Origin: Oasisia sp. SBJ-2009
Lineage: Eukaryota; Annelida; Polychaeta; Sabellida; Siboglinidae
Direction: 5' to 3'
DNA: 64,000 nucleotides
NCBI GenBank assembly: GCA_964017155.1
Contig: OZ024865.1
Span: forward strand, 16,185,877 to 16,249,876
Positions within the stretch are counted from its first letter, which is position 1; each line of letters starts with the position of its first letter. Shown here in pieces: positions 38,401-50,200 of the stretch. The translations under genes and the position numbers were made by a program. The notes beneath the pieces are model-generated. The model did no database searches. It was given only the letters and a program-made list of their open reading frames with translations, and was not told the origin of the DNA.

Positions 38401-40178
38401 CGTGTAGGTTTATGACACAACCTCCTGTAGGTTTATGACACAACCTCGTGTAGGTTTATGACACAACCTCGTGTAGGTTTATGACACAACCTTATGTAGG
38501 TTTATGACACAACCTTGTGTAGGTTTATGACACAACCTCATGTAGATTTATGCCACAACCTTGTGTAGGTTTATGACACAACCTTGTGTAGGTTTATGAC
38601 ACAACGTCATGTAGGTTTATGACACAACCTCGTATAGGTTTATGACACAACCTCGTATAGGTTTATGACACAACCTCGTATGGGTTTATGACACAACCTC
38701 GTATAGGCTTATGACACAACCTCGTATAGGCTTATGACACAACCTCTTGTAGGCTTATGACACAACCTCGTATAGGCTTATGACACAACCTCATATAGTT
38801 TATGACACCTCGTGTAGGTTTATGACACAACCTCATGTAGGTTTATGACACAACCTCTTGTAGGTTTATGACACAACCTCGTGTAGGTTTATGACACAAC
38901 CTCGTGTAGGTTTATGACACAACCTCTTGTAGGTTTATGACACAACCTCTTGTAGGTTTATGACACAACCTCTTGTAGGTTTATGACACAACCTCCTGTA
39001 GGTTTATGACACAACCTCTTGTAGGTTTATGACACAACCTCTTGTAGGTTTATGACACAACCTCTTGTAGGTTTATGACACAACCTCTTGTAGGTTTATG
39101 ACACAACCTCGTGTAGGTTTATGACACAACCTCCTGTAGGTTTATGACACAACCTCGTGTAGGTTTATGACACAACCTCGTGTAGGTTTATGACACAACC
39201 TCGTGTAGGTTTATGACACAACCTCTTGTAAGTTTATGACACAACCTCGTGTAGGTTTATGACACAACCTCTTGTAAGTTTATGACACAACCTCTTGTAG
39301 GTTTATGACACAACCTCTTGTAGGTTTATGACACAACCTGGTGTAGGTTTATGACACAACCTCCTGTAGGTTTATGACACAACCTCGTGTAGGTTTATGA
39401 CACAACCTCGTGTAGGTTTATGACACAACCTCGTGTAGGTTTATGACACAACCTCTTGTAAGTTTATGACACAACCTCGTGTAGGTTTATGACACAACCT
39501 CCTGTAGGTTTATGACACAACCTCCTGTAGGTTTATGACACAACCTCGTGTAGGTTTATGACACAACCTCGTGTAGGTTTATGACACAACCTCCTGTAGG
39601 TTTATGACACAACCTCGTGTAGGTTTATGACACAACCTCCTGTAGGTTTATGACACAACCTCATGTAGGTTCATGACACAACCTCTTGTAGGTTTATGAC
39701 ACAACCTCATGTAGTTTTATGCCACAACCTCGTGTAGGTATATGACACAACCTCGTGTAGGTTTATGACACAACCTCGTGTAGGTTTATGACACAACCTC
39801 GTGTAGGTTTATGACACAACCTTATGTAGGTTTATGACACAACCTTGTGTAGGTTTATGACACAACCTCATGTAGATTTATGCCACAACCTTGTGTAGGT
39901 TTATGACACAACCTTGTGTAGGTTTATGACACAACGTCATGTAGGTTTATGACACAACCTCGTATAGGTTTATGACACAACCTCGTATAGGTTTATGACA
40001 CAACCTCGTATGGGTTTATGACACAACCTCGTATAGGCTTATGACACAACCTCGTATAGGCTTATGACACAACCTCTTGTAGGCTTATGACACAACCTCG
40101 TATAGGCTTATGACACAACCTCATATAGTTTATGACACCTCGTGTAGGTTTACCACACAACCTCATGTAGGTTTATGC
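35429..40178. repeat. 23-bp minisatellite, about 205 copies (4.75 kb)
   Basis: Unit core GTAGGTTTATGACACAACCT. Variant units (TTATGCCACA, CTTGTAAG, CTCGTATAGGC) mark larger copied blocks. The stretch with ACCTTTTTAGG at 36421 recurs at 36949. The block ending in TCATATAGTTTATGACACC at 38791 recurs at 40121, 1330 bases later. It lies between the 3' ends of two convergent genes. No long ORF arises. Confidence 0.96.
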
Positions 40179-41189
40179 TACTTTGGTAACAGAGAGTCTG
40201 AATCTGAGTAGCTGACATGACATGGCTTCTTTGCCAAGTGTTTTGCCAATATTGTACTTTTCTTTTGCACAGTAATGTAAGTGCTGGATGCTGTTGTACA
40301 CAAGAACTTACCCTTCTTAACTTTTTCTAATAGCTTTTTCTAAAACCAAAACAACATATTCTTTCTGTCGACAGTTTTATTGTAATTGCCAGTATCATTG
40401 ATTACATCATTTATGATTATTTTGTCATTAATGTATATGTATATTATAGACATCCATTAATAAATGTTTAACTGAACGCTCACATGAACACGATTAAATG
40501 CATTATTCCGAGTTTCTTTAATATATAAAAGTATATTACTTGTGCCATTTGTTAAGAGCATCATAATTTTGCAACTGCCAAATCTGTCACCAGTCACACT
40601 AATTAAATAATAAAAAATTAAATAAACATTTGGTTTAGTGGTCTGGAACCACACCCTATTATGTAGTTGATATAACAAATAAATGCAAAATGAATATATT
40701 AACAATACATATTAACAATATACACAATAATATATGATAATATTACACCTTCCATAAATGCATTGTTGGAAATCTAACAAAATGATCACTTGTCTACTAC
40801 TTTGACCACTGTTCCGCCAACATCCTTACAAGCTCATAGGTACAATTTTGCTCAGTAAAATGTGGTTTCATTTCTCAGACATTTGTTGGTGTATCCCAGA
40901 AATTATATCCTCTGTGAATCTGAGACAATTTTTGCATTTTAAAACCCTTAAATTTAACAAGATTCTGATTACAAGCTGTAATAATGATGACAGAAGTTTT
41001 TGATGACTTCGTTATCTCAGTGAAACAGCCCCTGAATATACATTCTGACTAACAAGATGCACATATTTAAATGTTTTACCTTACAGTATTATGTTTATAT
41101 TATACAGTTTGTCAGTTTCATTCATAAAATGACTGACAGCACAGCACAGCACGCCTGCTATAGCTCATAATTCTGTAATTTGGACAACG
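40179..41189. other. 3' flank of the SKA2-like gene
   Basis: No coding sequence. On the minus strand CAATAAAA near 40382 is a possible poly(A) signal about 800 bases after the stop, but nearer variant signals cannot be excluded. Confidence 0.4.
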
Positions 41190-41249
41190 TCACAGGAGAA
41201 TCACTTCGCCTTTCTTTGTGACATCCACTAGCTTCAGAGACTTGAGCAC
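41190..41249 (-). CDS. SKA2: SKA2-like gene, exon 9 (C-terminus)
   Basis: Acceptor CTTGGTTTCAG; it encodes VLKSLKLVDVTKKGEVILL and a TGA stop. The last strands resemble the wing of a winged helix. Confidence 0.8.
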   Translation of the reverse strand: MLKSLKLVDVTKKGEVILL

Positions 41250-44200
41250 CTGAAACCAAGATGGATCGTTTCAGTTACTAATAACATACTATTTTACATT
41301 CTCCCAAGGAATAACCAACTGTGACACCCTCTGGTGTGTTGCTGACCATTTAGTTTGTCCACTGAAAGAAGAAGACTATGTTTGTGTTTTTTATTGCTTC
41401 ACCAACTGGAGGCCAATAGTTCTCGGAAGCAAATGAAAAATTAGAAATAGGACAGTCGGTCTCTATACCTGGAGGAAATATGTTTACAACACCTACCTAG
41501 TGCTTTCATCCATCCGTTCACGACTTGCACTTTCTTATACAATTACAAGGTTGCTTAATTAATCCCTTGGTTTTGTTGTGCCACTGAGCTTGATCTTTGA
41601 GGATATTGGTGTATAAGAAGTCATTATTATTGTTAATATATAGAGTAAATTTAATATGTAATATTGTTGTATTTATAGCACATAAAAATGTAAATCTAGT
41701 GGTGCTAAGTAAAGAATTCTAAATCAAAAATTATTAACACAAATAATCAAACAAAATCCTTTTGTAATGCGACAGAATTGTTCTTATTGAGATGTCTTCT
41801 TTGGTATATTTCAATCATAGAAATGATAAGGTGAACCACTCACTATATATATCAGACCAGTTTCATCACTGAAAACCTAAAAGTTATCATTCAGTTTGCT
41901 GATGTTTATATTTGCAGTGGCATGAATAGTGTCAGTACCCTGAACAATTGAGTTAGACGAGTGTACCTTTTGATTAGAATCATCAAAAGAACATACTTTC
42001 ACCATTAAACTGTCTGACTCATCAGTATCCATACCACAAGAGTGGGCTGCATGGAGTCATTTGCATTTTTGTTTGCAGATGTATTAGTTTGGTCCAACCA
42101 AATATAATTTAACAGCCTGAAGAAATCACACAAAATATGTGTAACACATTTGCACAAACATACTGCTAGATAGAATTAATTTTTTTGTTTGCGAAAAATC
42201 TAATGGAGGGTATGGCTTTATCGGAGTCAATGTCTCAGTTTGTTTACATTTAGTTCGGCAGGAATTCCCAGCATAGCTTTATTCAGAGACCCATCCACCC
42301 GTCATTTGAATGGGTAAAAACCATTATGGATGGGTAGAAATATGTGTGGACAGGTAAAAAATTCAGGAGCAAAAAAAGGTGTTCCCAAATCATAGATATT
42401 GTCAGTTATGCCTAAAAAGTGAGTGTAAATGGTGTCACGTGTGTTTGTAGTCCATTTCAGGTCATCAGACACGTTTAAAGTTTGTAAACTGGCTTAACAG
42501 TTAACATCCAAGTGTCCACCGAAACGTGTATGACTGGCAATAATTTGGTCCTGCATAAAGCCCTGCGCCCAGTTTCATGAAGCCGTGTAACTTTACGCGC
42601 AATTACGCGGTCTACTGGTCGCAGCTAACAGCGAATAGTCAATGCAGCTTATGGCCGGTTTCATGAGACCAATTTAGCATTCGCGCCACTAAATCGCCGT
42701 AGCATTGACCTAGTTAGGTCGCGGTGGGGAATCCCTGTATTTGTTCTGTGTCTGAACAACCTTTTTCTTTTTAGCTACTGCCTTTGTCATTCGCTTAGCA
42801 AATGGGAAGCTATGATGAATGTAAAGGATATCCAGTGTAAACATGAAAAAAAAATTGAGAGTGGGCATGTCGGGAGCATACCGTACACATATTTCAACTT
42901 CGGGAGTATACCGTAAATATTACAATCAGCGTAAAGTTACGCCTACTAAATACATTGGTGCAGCTAAGTGCAACTATGGAGCAGACTTGTGAAACGCAAC
43001 TAGCGTAACTTTACGACGTTTTAGGCTTTCGACGGGTTATCGCCCGCTACGACATCTTGAGTACGGCTCATGAAACTGGGCCCAGGTTCCCAGAGAGACT
43101 CACCTTGAGTTTGGCCTGTCCAGTCTGACCAGTCACCCTCATCCCCATCTTGTACATGTCTGTCGGTGTCAACGCGTCACTACAACATGACACGCCTGTC
43201 ACCAACACAGTTCTACCTTAGCCAGAGACATTAAAGGGATGTAGTCTGTTTACTTAAAGGAGGATACAGACTGTACCTGGTAGTCTGTTTATTTAAAGGG
43301 CAGATAGTCGGGTTATTTAAGGGTGTTGTCGGTTCATTTTAAAGGGAGGTAGTATGTTTATTTAAAGGGGGGTAGTCTGTTTATTTAAAGGGGGTATTAG
43401 ATTTATTTAAAGGGGTGTAGTCTGTTTATTTATAAAGGGAGGCAGTAGGCTTATTTAAAGGGAGGTAGTCTGTTTATTTAAAGGGGGTAGTATGTTTACA
43501 TAAAGGGGGGTAGTCTGTTTATTTAAAGGGGGTATTAGGTTTATTTAAAGGGGTATAGTCTGTTTATTTAAAGGGAACTATTAGGTTTATTTAAAGGGGT
43601 ATAGTCGGTTTATTTAAAGGGAACTATTAGGTTTATTTAAAGGGGTGTAGTCTGTTTATTTAAAGGGGTGTAGTCTGTTTATTTAAAGGGAGGTAGTGTG
43701 TTTATTTAAAAGGGAGGTTATCTGTTTATTTAAAAGGGAGGTTGTCTGTTTATTTAAAGGGATGTAGTCTGTTTATTTAAAGGGATGTAGTATGTTTATT
43801 TAAAGGGATGTAGTCTGTTTATTTAACGGGAGGTAGTATGTTTATTTAAACGGATGTAATTTGTTTATAATTGAAAAATCATGTTGTACAGCATAAGTGA
43901 ATAAAACAAACGTAGGAGTGAGTGAAATGTTAAATGAACCTTTACAACATACAAGTTGTATTGACCAACCATTTAAGTTCGTGTTAAATATGTGTTTCTA
44001 AAGGAAACAGTTTGTTTACATGGCAATTTTATAATGACACATTTATAAATACATTGTTAGTCAAGTATAGTTACACATACAAGAAGTATTACATAATCAA
44101 CCAATAACTAGATCTTGTGAATTACAAATTTTCTTTGAAAAATTACAAATCAAACAATGAGTGTTCTAGTTCTACATAACGTGAAAAAGTATGGAGCAAA

Positions 44201-46958
44201 CAAAAAGGTTAAAAGTTGGCAAATCTATCAGCAATGCTGAACAGTGTAGGTATTAGGACACATATCAATAATATGCCACTAACATGTCACATTAAAAACA
44301 TGTCTATAGAATGCTAGTATTAAAACTAATAAAAATGAGAAAGAATGAATGCTTTAAACAATAAAAATATGAATACATAATCATGCAATTCCTCCTCTAT
44401 TCAATATAGTAATTAGTAACCTGTTTTTTTCTTCCTTGAAATGCCGCCATAGGATTCTGTAGACCTGTAAGACAAAAACAAGTAAATCATTCCTTTGTTG
44501 TGCTACTATTGCATTGTTACCATAATAGTAATGATTTCCTGCTACTAAAATGTTTACAATTTTAATCATGGCAATATATTACTTTAATAAGGTATTCGCT
44601 ATTATTTGTTTCCATTTTCTGTTGTGGCGCCACAACAGACCACGCCTGGTTTGACTTCTGCGCACAAGTACGTGTTGTCAGCACAGTGATGATGACTTTG
44701 AATGTTATCGTTTCATTCAAATTCAGTGACTAATGTTATGTGATTTGTAGCTTCACAACTGCAAAAAAATATCATTTTCAAAACTACACAACGCCAATTT
44801 GCAAACCACATAAATATACAAATGTGACGCGTTCTAACGAAATGAGTTGAAAAAATTGAGTTAGTCATACCATTTGAAAGAAGATGTATTAATCTTTTCA
44901 ATGGGGTAACATTACGGACCTATCTCACAAACAGCCAAAGTTATTGGACGCTGAACATGCCTGGGGAGAAAGTTTCAAACGGAGAAAAACGCATTTGAAG
45001 TTCGCGGTCACGTAAACACACGGTCGAGTATATTGTCAATCCAAAATCGACATTTTGCCAAAACTCTGTGCATGAATAATTGACAAAAAAGATATCAAAG
45101 TATACTTTGGTGACAAAAAGTCAAAATCATCGAAAATCATTGTTGCAGTGTTTTCTCGAAATCAAGTTCGCTGACAATTCAGGGTTGGAAAAAATCACGA
45201 TTTCCCCCCGAATAATTTTTTTTTATTAAATCGATTTATTCCATTTTTTCAACATTCCAACAAAGAAATAATATGTAATTCGGAAAATAAATAAAAGTAT
45301 GGAATATCATAATATTATACCTAATAGGCTGAACATTTCATTCTTGGCATTTCTAAAGAATTTAAGCAAACTTGTTATGTACAAATTTAAACTTTATTTA
45401 AAAATAGATACAATTAAATCAACTGGTAGTAAGTAGCACACAACGTAAGCATAAACTTAAGATAATCTGAAAAAAATCAATATCTTGATTTTTTCATGTT
45501 GATTAAATCAATGATTTAATCAATTTGATTAAATCTACGCCAACCCTGGCTGACATTTGACTCATTTTGTTATAACGCGTCACAAATGTCCACCTGTATA
45601 ACAACACAGTACAGGTGCACCAACAGAACTGTCGTATGAAATAAAGCAGCAGCAACACCTTTAAGTCCATACCTGGTTGACCTCGATGAGTTTGACCCGA
45701 CCTCTCACGAGTGACGAGATAGACTGGAATTCTTCATCGTTCACTTCGACCATCTCGTCACACCCCTTCCGTGTCTCACTCGCAGACACCCGCGCCTCAC
45801 TCACGCCATCTGCCAGCAACACACCCCATCACGTAGGGTATTTATTTCACATTTGCTGCCTTACAATAATGGCAAAATATAATGAAGAGTTTCAGGGGGA
45901 TATTTGATGATGTGTGCCACAGGGTCCATACACACCTGGACATTTGAAATTCAATGGTATTCAAGACTTTTCAAGGCTACTTGAAAAAGAAATTCAAGAC
46001 TGTTTTAATGACATATGTACTTTTAAGCGCAGTAAAATAAGTTAAGATTACAAATGGCAGTAAAATAAGTTAACATTAATTTTTTTACTAGACTAAGAAA
46101 AGAATGGCGCCGACCACAATGAAATGCTGATTGCCCAATGTGCACGAGTTATTTTTGTGTGTAGGCTTTTCATTTTCCTTTTCTGGCTGTTATTAGTCAT
46201 AACAATTGAGTCAAAACAATATTTTATTGACCACAATTAAATTCAAGATCTTTCAAGACTACTTTGTAAAATTAAAGAATTTCAAGGCCTTGAAGTTGGT
46301 CCAATCAAATTCAAGGCTATTCAAGACCCTGTACAGACCCTGCACACCCCATAACTTAGGGTAGGGTTTATTTCACATTTGCTGCCTTACAATAATGGCA
46401 AAATATAATGAAGAGTTTAGGAGGGAAAATGTTATAATGTGTGCCATCCAATAGATTGTGCTATTGATATGTCAGGGTGGGAGTACTAGTGTATGTAGCA
46501 ACCGCCGGCATACAGGGGTAGTTTCCATGTCACTTGCTGTGTCACATAATAACCTACTGTCACTCACCACAGGCTGTGTCAACGTCGGATATAAGACAAC
46601 CCCTCATATTTGTAGAGATAGATAAGTAGATTATTTTCATTTATCCTAAAATACATGCAGAGCCAATGCGTGTGGCTGAATAAATGTTAACTGTACGTAT
46701 AGGAGTGGCTACTGTGTCCACAATGGTCAGTGCCACCTACCCCCTGCAGCAGCCTGGCTTGTCTGTGAAGTTGCCCCACTAGGAGCTGTTGCCCTGTTTG
46801 GTTCTGATGTCCCATTTGACACAGCTGCGTCATTTGTCTCCTCAGATGTAGCAGCCGACCCGTTGGTAGTCACAGCCTCTGTCTGGTCGGTGGTCACACC
46901 CAGCAGTGACTCCATCCGGCTCACTTCCTCAGGCTTCTCTACCTACAGCAGACACCAC

Positions 46959-46991
<33 letters not shown>

Positions 46992-47103
46992 GTGTGTGTG
47001 TGCGTGGGTGTGTGCGTGTGGGTGTGTGATGGACTTCAATGATGTGTGTGTGTGTGTGTGTGTGCGTGGGTGTGTGCGTGTGGGTGTGTGATGGACTTCA
47101 ATG

Positions 47104-47136
<33 letters not shown>

Positions 47137-47177
47137 TGCGTGGGTGTGTGCGTGTGGGTGTGTGATGGACTTCAATG

Positions 47178-47215
<38 letters not shown>

Positions 47216-50200
47216 CTATACAAAGGAGGAGGGCGTAAATGTCATCATCGACAACTTCACCGAGGTCAGCGTGTGTGTGTGCATGCGTGTGCGTGCACGT
47301 GTGTGTGTGCATATGCCTGTGATGGACTTCCATGATGTGTGTGTGTGTGTGTGTGTGTGTGCGTTTGTGTATGTGTGTGACCGCTGTGTCGGTATAGGTG
47401 TGTCTGTGCATGTGTATACGTATGTGTCTATGCGTGTGTGAATGTGTAAAGTAATTTCTTCTAAAGCGCAGTATCCACTCTTAGGCATAGCACAACTTGA
47501 GATTTCATTTACCATCTTCACTTCTCAAGCAAGCTACAATAAGAGGGAGGGAGAGATGGAAGGAAAGAGCAAAGAGGGAGGGACAGTGGGAGGGAGGGAG
47601 AAAGTGAGAGAGATGGAAAGTGAGAGACATACAGAGATGGGGAGAGAGACAGACCGAGACAAAGAGGGAGACAGAGAGCAGTGATTGCAGCCAGTGACAG
47701 GAGAAGAAACGTTGAGGACCAGAGTCAATGTCCACTCCCAGACTCCAGGCACTCCCGCTGTGTCCCTGCCCTGTCACCTAGTGTCACCTACCTCCCTGTC
47801 ACCTAGTGTCACCTACCTCCATGTCACCTAGTGTCACCTACCTCCCTGTCACCTAGTGTCACCTACCTCCATGTCACCTAGTGTCACCTACCTCCATGTC
47901 ACCTAGTGTCACCTACCTCCCTGTCACCTAGTGTCACCTACCTCCATGTCACCTAGTGTCACCTACCTCCCTGTCACCTAGTGTCACCTACCTCCATGTC
48001 ACCTAGTGTCACCTACCTCCCTGTCACCTAGTGTCACCTACCTCCCTGTCACCTAGTGTCACCTACCTCCCTGTCACCTAGTGTCACCTACCTCCCTGTC
48101 ACCTAGTGTCACCTACCTCCCTGTCACCTAGTGTCACCTACCTCCCTGTCACCTAGTGTCACCTACCTCCCTGTCACCTAGTGTCACCTACCTCCCTGTC
48201 ACCTAGTGTCACCTACCTCCCTGTCACCTAGTGTCACCTACCTCCCTGTCACCTAGTGTCACCTACCTCCCTGTCACCTAGTGTCACCTACCTCCATGTC
48301 ACCTAGTGTCACCTACCTCCCTGTCACCTAGTGTCACCTACCTCCCTGTCACCTAGTGTCACCTACCTCCCTGTCACCTAGTGTCACCTACCTCCCTGTC
48401 ACCTAGTGTCACCTACCTCCATGTCACCTAGTGTCACCTACCTCCCTGTCACCTAGTGTCACCTACCTCCCTGTCACCTAGTGTCACCTACCTCCCTGTC
48501 ACCTAGTGTCACCTACCTCCATGTCACCTAGTGTCACCTACCTCCCTGTCACCTAGTGTCACCTACCTCCCTGTCACCTAGTGTCACCTACCTCCCTGTC
48601 ACCTAGTGTCACCTACCTCCCTGTCACCTAGTGTCACCTACCTCCATGTCACCTAGTGTCACCTACCTCCCTGTCACCTAGTGTCACCTACCTCCCTGTC
48701 ACCTAGTGTCACCTACCTGCCTGTCACCTAGTGTCACCTACCTCCCTGTCACCTAGTGTCACCTACCTCCCTGTCATCTAGTGTCACCTACCTCCCTGTC
48801 ACCTAGTGTCACCTACCTCCCTGTCACCTAGTGTCACCTACCTCCCTGTCACCTAGTGTCACCTACCTCCCTGTCACCTAGTGTCACCTACCTCCCTGTC
48901 ACCTAGTGTCACCTACCTCCCTGTCACCTAGTGTCACCTACCTCCCTGTCACCTAGTGTCACCTACCTGCCTGTCACCTAGTGTCACCTACCTCCCTGTC
49001 ACCTAGTGTCACCTACCTCCCTGTCACCTAGTGTCACCTACCTCCCTGTCACCTAGTGTCACCTACCTCCCTGTCACCTAGTGTCACCTACCTCCCTGTC
49101 ACCTAGTGTCACCTACCTCCCTGTCACCTAGTGTCACCTACCTCCCTGTCACCTAGTGTCACCTACCTGCCTGTCACCTAGTGTCACCTACCTCCCTGTC
49201 ACCTAGTGTCACCTACCTCCCTGTCACCTAGTGTCACCTACCTCCCTGTCACCTAGTGTCACCTACCTCCCTGTCACCTAGTGTCACCTACCTCCATGTC
49301 ACCTAGTGTCACCTACCTCCCTGTCACCTAGTGTCACCTACCTCCCTGTCACCTAGTGTCACCTACCTCCCTGTCACCTAGTGTCACCTACCTCCATGTC
49401 ACCTAGTGTCACCTACCTCCCTGTCACCTAGTGTCACCTACCTCCCTGTCACCTAGTGTCACCTACCTGCCTGTCACCTAGTGTCACCTACCTCCATGCC
49501 AGCCTGACTCTGCAGGTTCTGCAGCAAGTGGCAGACATTCATCAGTTCACCGCGGAAGAAATCCATAGCTTCCTGCAACAAACAGAAACATTGACATAAC
49601 AAATCTACCTTAATATAATAACTGACACAAATGCACCACAGATATATTTACACAGATATATGTCTTTTTTACAAAACCATATGCCTTGCCTTCTCTGCTT
49701 CCTTGATGGATTCAATTTCTTTCACGATAGCCGCAAACTCTTCTTTCACCTTGGCAATCCTCCGCAGCATAACACCAGCGTTCATCTAGAAGACGCACAA
49801 CATTCCATCACAATAACACAGAACACCTCCACCATTACCTTTTAAGAAACACTTATATAATATATTATAATATTTACCAATTACATATGAAAACCAATTG
49901 GATTGGCTGCATCTCATTTGCAAATAACTTGTCTAGTTAACAATTGTTTGCAGCCATTTATTAATGATGACATTGATTTAGTATCAGTTAGTCAGTGATT
50001 ACAATAAATTAATCTAAATTTCCTATTATAATAAATGTACAGTGTATTACTTATTCAAATTGATGAAACAAATGTTATAACTGGATCTAAATCCACAAAT
50101 TAAATGCTACTCATGAGCATTACCTGTCCACCTGCATTTCCATCATTTCCACCTTTGCATTCCACTTCAAACTCAAGTTTGCGTGAGAGGTAATCAAGGT

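Noticed and set aside
35429..40178. A CRISPR-like array (regular 23-bp repeats)
   Set aside because: There are no unique spacers; repeats are directly adjacent and lie between eukaryotic genes. It is a minisatellite.
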